Shown: one piece after another, positions 60,236-64,000 of the stretch
Layout: the number at the start of each line of letters is the position of its first letter
Position numbering within the stretch: the first letter of the stretch is position 1
Program-made: the position numbers and the translations under genes
The notes under the pieces: model-generated
Told to the model about the DNA's origin: nothing
Database searches by the model: none
What the model saw: only the letters and a program-made list of their open reading frames with translations
From: Bacillota bacterium
GTDB taxonomy: Bacteria > Bacillota_I > Bacilli_A > Erysipelotrichales > Erysipelotrichaceae
Length of the DNA: 64,000 bases
Direction: 5' to 3'
Assembly: GCA_023249475.1 (NCBI GenBank)
Contig: JAHFCO010000002.1
Coordinates: 54,339 to 118,338, forward strand

Positions 60236-61613
60236 GGGTATTCCCCCTGTGAAGGATGTTGTAGGAAGAGAAGGGGATTTTGCGCAGGTCTTCCGTAACC
60301 ACGTGGACACATTCCTTCTGCATCGATTTACTGTCGAAATTCAAAGCGTCGATGAAGGAGGAGACGCTGATCCGGAAGGTGTTCTGGTCGATGTACTCCT
60401 TCTTTTTCGCCTGGTTTCTGACAAAGAAATCCAATGGCACCATGTGCCTGAAATCCGTGATGAAGTTGAAGCAGTCGCACGTCGTCTTGAAATCCTTCAT
60501 CGACGCTCCGGCGTTCTTCAAGGCATCCTCAAGGGTGAAGACGAAGGTGTTGTTGATGAGCTGCAGGTGGTTCTTGAACTTCACGTCGCGGGTGATCGGG
60601 GTGAATTCCCCTTTACGGTTCTTATAGAGATAGGTGATCGCGACCCTTTCCACATTGCAGGGAAGGGGGATGAAATCGCTCATCCGCAGCGTCTTCGCGC
60701 TTTGTTTCTCCAAACGCTCCAACACGCCGCTTAAGGTGACCCGCTTCGATAAATCCTGATTGACGTCGAACCGGCCGAAATACGCGACCGGCTGGTAGTT
60801 GATGCCCCGGATCCCCGGCGTATTCAACCCGTAGAGGAACACTTCGCCGATTTCGTCGTCGTTGACCCCTTGGGCGATGCTCATGACCAAGGTGACGGGT
60901 ACGCTATGTTTCGCCAGATTGGCGATGGCTCTTTTTTTGATTTCAAGCAGGTTTCTTCCCCGTAAGGTCTGATAGGTCGATTCCTTGAACCCGTCGAATT
61001 GCAGGTAGACTTCAAATCCTCCGTTGACCGCCAACGGTGCGAGCGCGGCGACGAACGCCTCGTCGTCGGCCAATCGCACCCCGTTCGTATTCAGCATGAC
61101 ATACTTCACGCCTTTGTCCTTCGCCATCTTCAAGATCGTCAAGATTTCGGGATGGAGGGTCGGCTCACCCCCGCTTACCTGTAGGATCTCGGCGTTTCCG
61201 TTCTCCGCATCGATGAAGAAATCGATCATTTTCCCGATCGTTTCTAGGGAAAGCAGCGTACCTTCCCCGGCCGATGCGTAGCATAGCGGACAATTCAGGT
61301 TGCATCGGGTGGTGACTTCGATCAAACCGATGCAGGCATGTTGGTCATGCTGGGGGCAGATTCCGCAATCATAGGGACATCCGAGCTTAACCTCGGTTTG
61401 GATCTTCATCGTATTGCCCGGTTTATCGTAGTTTCGCTTCGACAGATGATAGGCCGCATTCTCCTCAAGCAACTCGATCTGTTGTCCATGGTCCGGACAG
61501 TATTTCACGATGAAAATCTTCCCGTCGTCAAGGATGATCTTCGCCGGGACGATTTTAAGGCAATGTTTACATAAACTATTCGTGAATTCAAGGAAGGTAT
61601 AGTTACGTAACAT
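60228..61613 (-). CDS. multi-cluster radical SAM protein, MJ0619/Tes-like
   Basis: A 461-residue radical SAM enzyme. N-terminal zinc/rubredoxin-like site LCKHC...KYCPDHG (Cys15, 18, 39, His42), then GCPYDCGICPQH (Cys79, 83, 86), the radical SAM core TTRCNLNCPLC (Cys104, 108, 111), SGGEPTLHPE (147-156), LQFDGFKESTYQTLRG and further Cys at 319, 379, 381 and 435. This layout matches the MJ0619 family, which includes archaeal tetraether synthase Tes (joining lipid tails) and proteins once proposed as methylases. Substrate is inferred to be a lipid. AGAGGT precedes ATG. It begins the operon. Confidence 0.85.
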   Translation of the reverse strand: MLRNYTFLEFTNSLCKHCLKIVPAKIILDDGKIFIVKYCPDHGQQIELLEENAAYHLSKRNYDKPGNTMKIQTEVKLGCPYDCGICPQHDQHACIGLIEVTTRCNLNCPLCYASAGEGTLLSLETIGKMIDFFIDAENGNAEILQVSGGEPTLHPEILTILKMAKDKGVKYVMLNTNGVRLADDEAFVAALAPLAVNGGFEVYLQFDGFKESTYQTLRGRNLLEIKKRAIANLAKHSVPVTLVMSIAQGVNDDEIGEVFLYGLNTPGIRGINYQPVAYFGRFDVNQDLSKRVTLSGVLERLEKQSAKTLRMSDFIPLPCNVERVAITYLYKNRKGEFTPITRDVKFKNHLQLINNTFVFTLEDALKNAGASMKDFKTTCDCFNFITDFRHMVPLDFFVRNQAKKKEYIDQNTFRISVSSFIDALNFDSKSMQKECVHVVTEDLRKIPFSSYNILHRGNTHD

Positions 61614-61654
61614 TGTCGGGACCTCTTTGTGATAAACGGGGAACTTATGCTTAA

Positions 61655-61683
61655 ATTATAGTGCTTTGTCAATCAAAATACAA
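61655..61683 (-). promoter_or_regulatory. promoter of the radical SAM operon
   Basis: Reverse strand: -35 TTGTAT (61678-61683), 17-bp spacer, -10 TATAAT (61655-61660). It diverges from the promoter of the CdaR-like gene 30 bp away, but the two control regions do not share an obvious palindrome. Confidence 0.7.
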
Positions 61684-61710
61684 TCTCGGGTAAGTTGGGT
61701 TTGATAGGAA

Positions 61711-61730
61711 TGCTATAATGGATGCGAGGA
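61711..61730 (+). promoter_or_regulatory. extended -10 promoter and RBS of the CdaR-like gene
   Basis: TG-C-TATAAT (61711-61719) is an extended -10, with no good -35. GAGGA at 61726-61730 serves ATG 61739. An in-frame ATG at 61718 lies within the -10 box and cannot be the start. Confidence 0.65.
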
Positions 61731-61738
61731 AAAAAACC

Positions 61739-62872
61739 ATGGAAATATCACGACAATTCGCAATGGAGATGGTCAAGGAACTAGGGGTCGTCATCAACCA
61801 AAACATCAACTTCATCGATCGAAACGGAATCATCATCGCGAGTACGGACGTCAATCGGATCGATAGTTTTCACATGGGTGCGAAACGCATCATCGACGAA
61901 GGGTTGCCGTATCTGGTCATCGATTCGGACGACGAATATACGGGAAGCAAGAAAGGCGTAAACCTTCCCATCATCGTCGATCAACAGATTCAAGGGATCA
62001 TCGGGATCACGGGGGAAAGAAGCGTCGTCGTGAAGTACGGCGAGATCATCAAACGGTTCACCGAGATGTACATCCGCGACAACATGATGCGCAAACAGCA
62101 GCAACAAGACGAGAAGATCCGCAGCCGTTTCATCGAAAACTGGTTGATGAACGACAGTGCGCCGCACGACCCTTACTTTAGCGAGGGGGCGAAAGAAGTC
62201 GGATTGAACCCGGATGCGCAATACCGGATCATCCTTGTCTCATTCTCGCAAACTTCCAAGCAAAGCATGGTCGACCGGCAGTCCAGCCTCGACCAAGCGA
62301 CGCAATTTTTACGGACGTCCTTATGCAACGCACCGGGGAACCATACGCTGCGCATCGGGAGCGTCCTTGTGTTTCTGATCGAATACCGGATGGAAAGTGA
62401 ATTGAAACCCAGGCTACAAAGAATCGCACGGATGATCAACCAAGCTTATTCCATCGATGTCCATATCGGATTTGAAAACAATCCGTCGACGTCCATGAGG
62501 CTGAGCGAAGCGTACCGAAGGGCTCAAAAGGCACTGATGGCAAGCCAGGCAACCCATGTGACGACGGTCAGCGAGTATGACGAATTGTATCTTGAACTCC
62601 TGATCAACGACATGAACGCCACGACGTCGAGGGAGTTCGTCGAGAAAGTGTTTGGCAAGATGAGTCAGGAGGAACGGGAGGTCGCGGCTCAATGGCTGAG
62701 CGTACTCTACTTGAACGACGGGTCGATCCAACGCACCGCGGACCAGTTGTTCATCCACAAGAACACCTTGCAGTATAAGTTGCGTCGAATCAAGGAAGTG
62801 ACGGGGATGGATCCAAGGAATGCGCGTTATATTCCGATTTTCACCCTAGCGATTGCGTTCTCAAAAAGGTAA
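61739..62872 (+). CDS. CdaR family sugar-diacid regulator
   Basis: A 377-residue regulator. N-terminal sugar diacid recognition domain (FAMEMVKELGVVINQNINFIDRNGIIIASTDVNRIDSFHMGAKRIIDEGLP, then GVNLPIIVDQQIQGIIGITGERSVVVKYGEIIKRFTEMYI), a middle GGDEF-like part, and a PucR-type HTH at the end (LSVLYLNDGSIQRTADQLFIHKNTLQYKLRRIKEVTGMDPRN). CdaR proteins sense glucarate, galactarate or glycerate. The GntP permease immediately downstream is its likely target and supplies the ligand. Confidence 0.92.
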   Translation: MEISRQFAMEMVKELGVVINQNINFIDRNGIIIASTDVNRIDSFHMGAKRIIDEGLPYLVIDSDDEYTGSKKGVNLPIIVDQQIQGIIGITGERSVVVKYGEIIKRFTEMYIRDNMMRKQQQQDEKIRSRFIENWLMNDSAPHDPYFSEGAKEVGLNPDAQYRIILVSFSQTSKQSMVDRQSSLDQATQFLRTSLCNAPGNHTLRIGSVLVFLIEYRMESELKPRLQRIARMINQAYSIDVHIGFENNPSTSMRLSEAYRRAQKALMASQATHVTTVSEYDELYLELLINDMNATTSREFVEKVFGKMSQEEREVAAQWLSVLYLNDGSIQRTADQLFIHKNTLQYKLRRIKEVTGMDPRNARYIPIFTLAIAFSKR

Positions 62873-62889
62873 ATGTCTTGTAGGACAAA

Positions 62890-62974
62890 TGTAAGCGTTA
62901 ATAAATGTCATATGGAACATATCCATTCAAGGGTCTCATCGATATAATAAATGCGAAGAGACACCTTTTGGTGT
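62890..62974 (+). promoter_or_regulatory. operator, -10 box and leader hairpin upstream of gntP
   Basis: TGTAAGCGTTAATA (62890-62903) resembles the cre consensus with one mismatch. TATAAT at 62943-62948 is a -10 box without a clear -35. ACACC-TTTT-GGTGT (62961-62974) is a leader hairpin just before the AAAGGAG ribosome site and could affect translation. Confidence 0.5.
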
Positions 62975-62987
62975 AAAAGGAGATCAT

Positions 62988-64000
62988 ATGACAGGAATTC
63001 CGCTGATTCTTACGTTTGTCGTCGCGATTGCCGTGATGATCGTTGCGATTTCCAAGTTTAAAGTGCATCCGTTTATCGCGATTATGGGGATTTCTTTGGT
63101 TTTGGCATTGGTCGTCGGTATCCCTCTGATCGATATCGCGGCGACGGACACTACGCCCGCAAGACAAGGCATCGCCACCATCATCGGCGCCGGCTTTAGC
63201 GGCACGTTCGCCGGGATCGGGATCGTCATCATCCTCGGTGCGCTGGTCGGTACGCTATTGGAAAGAACCGGCGCCGCCATCAAACTCGCCGACATGGTGG
63301 TTAAGCTGGTCGGGAAGAAACATCCCGAGCTCGCCATCATGATCATGGGCTGGATCGTTTCCATCCCGGTATTCTGCGATAGCGGATTCGTTATTCTGGA
63401 TCCGATCCGTAAAGCCTTGCGTCGTCGCACCCAGACGTCCAGCGTCGCGATGACCGTGGCGCTATCCGCCGGTCTGTATGCCTCGCACGTCTTGATTCCT
63501 CCGACACCGGGTCCGATCGCGGCCGCCGGTTCGTTGGGGCTCGCTGACAATCTGTTGTTGGTCATGGCGATGGGAGCGGTCATTTCCGTGCCCGCCTTGA
63601 TCGCCGCTTATTTCTATGCCTTGTATATCGGTAAGAAAGTCAAATCTTCGGAAGACGAAGAAGACGGATTGATTTCACAGACGTATGAAGAATTGGTAAA
63701 AGACTATAAGAACCTTCCCAACGGCTTCATGGCCTTGGCTCCGATTCTATCTCCGGTCTTGTTGATGGCGGTCAGTTCCGTCGTCGTCGCCCTCAAAATG
63801 AAGGGTTCGTACATCACGGTCCTTCGTTTCTTGGGTAACCCGATGATCGCGTTGACGGTCGGATTGTTGTTTGGGGTTTATCTGCTCTTTAAATCCGGCA
63901 AGATGTCCGAATTCAATGCGCTGTGCAACGATACGTTGAAAGTCGTCGGTCCGATCTTGTTCGTTACGGCGGCCGGCGGTGTCTTTGGTAAAGTCATCGC
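62988..64000 (+). CDS. gntP: GntP family permease, N-terminal part
   Basis: A permease running off the window; 337 codons are seen of a family length near 440. Hydrophobic segments and GntP motifs are clear: FKVHPFIAIMGISLVLALVVGIPL, IGAGFSGTFAGIGIVIILGALVGTLLERTGAAIKLADMVVKLVGKKHPELAIMIMGWIVSIPVFCDSGFVILDPIRKAL, and ALSAGLYASHVLIPPTPGPIAAAGSLG. GntP proteins import gluconate, glycerate or related hydroxy-acids with protons. It lies downstream of the CdaR-type regulator, the usual arrangement for glycerate or aldarate uptake. Confidence 0.93.
   Translation, partial: MTGIPLILTFVVAIAVMIVAISKFKVHPFIAIMGISLVLALVVGIPLIDIAATDTTPARQGIATIIGAGFSGTFAGIGIVIILGALVGTLLERTGAAIKLADMVVKLVGKKHPELAIMIMGWIVSIPVFCDSGFVILDPIRKALRRRTQTSSVAMTVALSAGLYASHVLIPPTPGPIAAAGSLGLADNLLLVMAMGAVISVPALIAAYFYALYIGKKVKSSEDEEDGLISQTYEELVKDYKNLPNGFMALAPILSPVLLMAVSSVVVALKMKGSYITVLRFLGNPMIALTVGLLFGVYLLFKSGKMSEFNALCNDTLKVVGPILFVTAAGGVFGKVI

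Overview
The window is a dense 64 kb stretch of a bacterial chromosome of roughly 50% GC. TGA, TAA and TAG all end genes and Trp is written TGG, so the standard bacterial code applies. The gene set is typical of Bacillota: RNase R–SmpB–tmRNA, DegV next to DUF1836, GlgC/GlgD, pgk–tpiA–eno, LemA, and many lipoproteins with Gram-positive style signal peptides. folC next to an S-component of the FolT kind, with no folate biosynthesis genes in view, and the strong bias to carbohydrate uptake suggest a fermentative, possibly mollicute-related (Acholeplasma/Izemoplasma-like) lineage of Bacilli. That placement is inference. There are no rRNA or tRNA genes, insertion sequences, prophage or CRISPR arrays.

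Layout. 1–10.6 kb: maltodextrin/starch locus with the end of a sugar-binding protein, four GH13 enzymes (one an extracellular lipoprotein), a PucR-like regulator and a multi-sugar ABC ATPase. 10.6–14.4 kb: LacI-type operators and an mglBAC galactoside ABC transporter. 14.5–17.1 kb: a binding-protein-like lipoprotein overlapping an MFS permease. 17.1–19.9 kb: ung, folC, ECF S component. 20–23.7 kb: glgC-glgD-glgA for glycogen. 23.9–27.2 kb: pgk-tpiA-eno. 27.3–31.1 kb: CPBP protease, secG, rnr, smpB. 31.2–36.2 kb: membrane protein, DUF2207, LemA, a lactonase-type propeller and ssrA. 36.2–40.3 kb: an AT-rich gap, a PadR/HAAS pair and a MerR-controlled pair of oxidoreductases. 40.4–47.3 kb: an O-antigen-ligase-like protein, a DUF3795 gene with an in-frame TGA, GDPD, DsbA-like, DUF1836-DegV, SDR and a small membrane protein. 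47.5–51 kb: phnDCEE-type transporter. 51–54.4 kb: transglutaminase lipoprotein, DUF1287, a MutM relative without its catalytic proline, and a lipoprotein behind a CsoR/CstR-type operator. 54.6–56.6 kb: transketolase. 56.6–61.6 kb: a reverse-strand cluster with a multi-cysteine radical SAM enzyme (MJ0619/Tes-like), an ICMT-like methyltransferase, DUF4395, an Lgt-like protein with altered catalytic residues, and five small membrane proteins in a row. 61.7–64 kb: a CdaR-type regulator and the start of a GntP permease.

The sugar genes fit together: glucans are cut outside the cell, imported by ABC systems that share one ATPase, processed by cytoplasmic GH13 enzymes, and then burned through glycolysis or stored as glycogen. 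CcpA/LacI-like operators lie upstream of the ATPase, mglB, pgk and gntP. The most likely undescribed system is the radical SAM/methyltransferase/Lgt-like cluster at 57–61.6 kb, which looks like a membrane lipid or lipoprotein modification operon. All family assignments come from reading motifs by eye; no database search was run.
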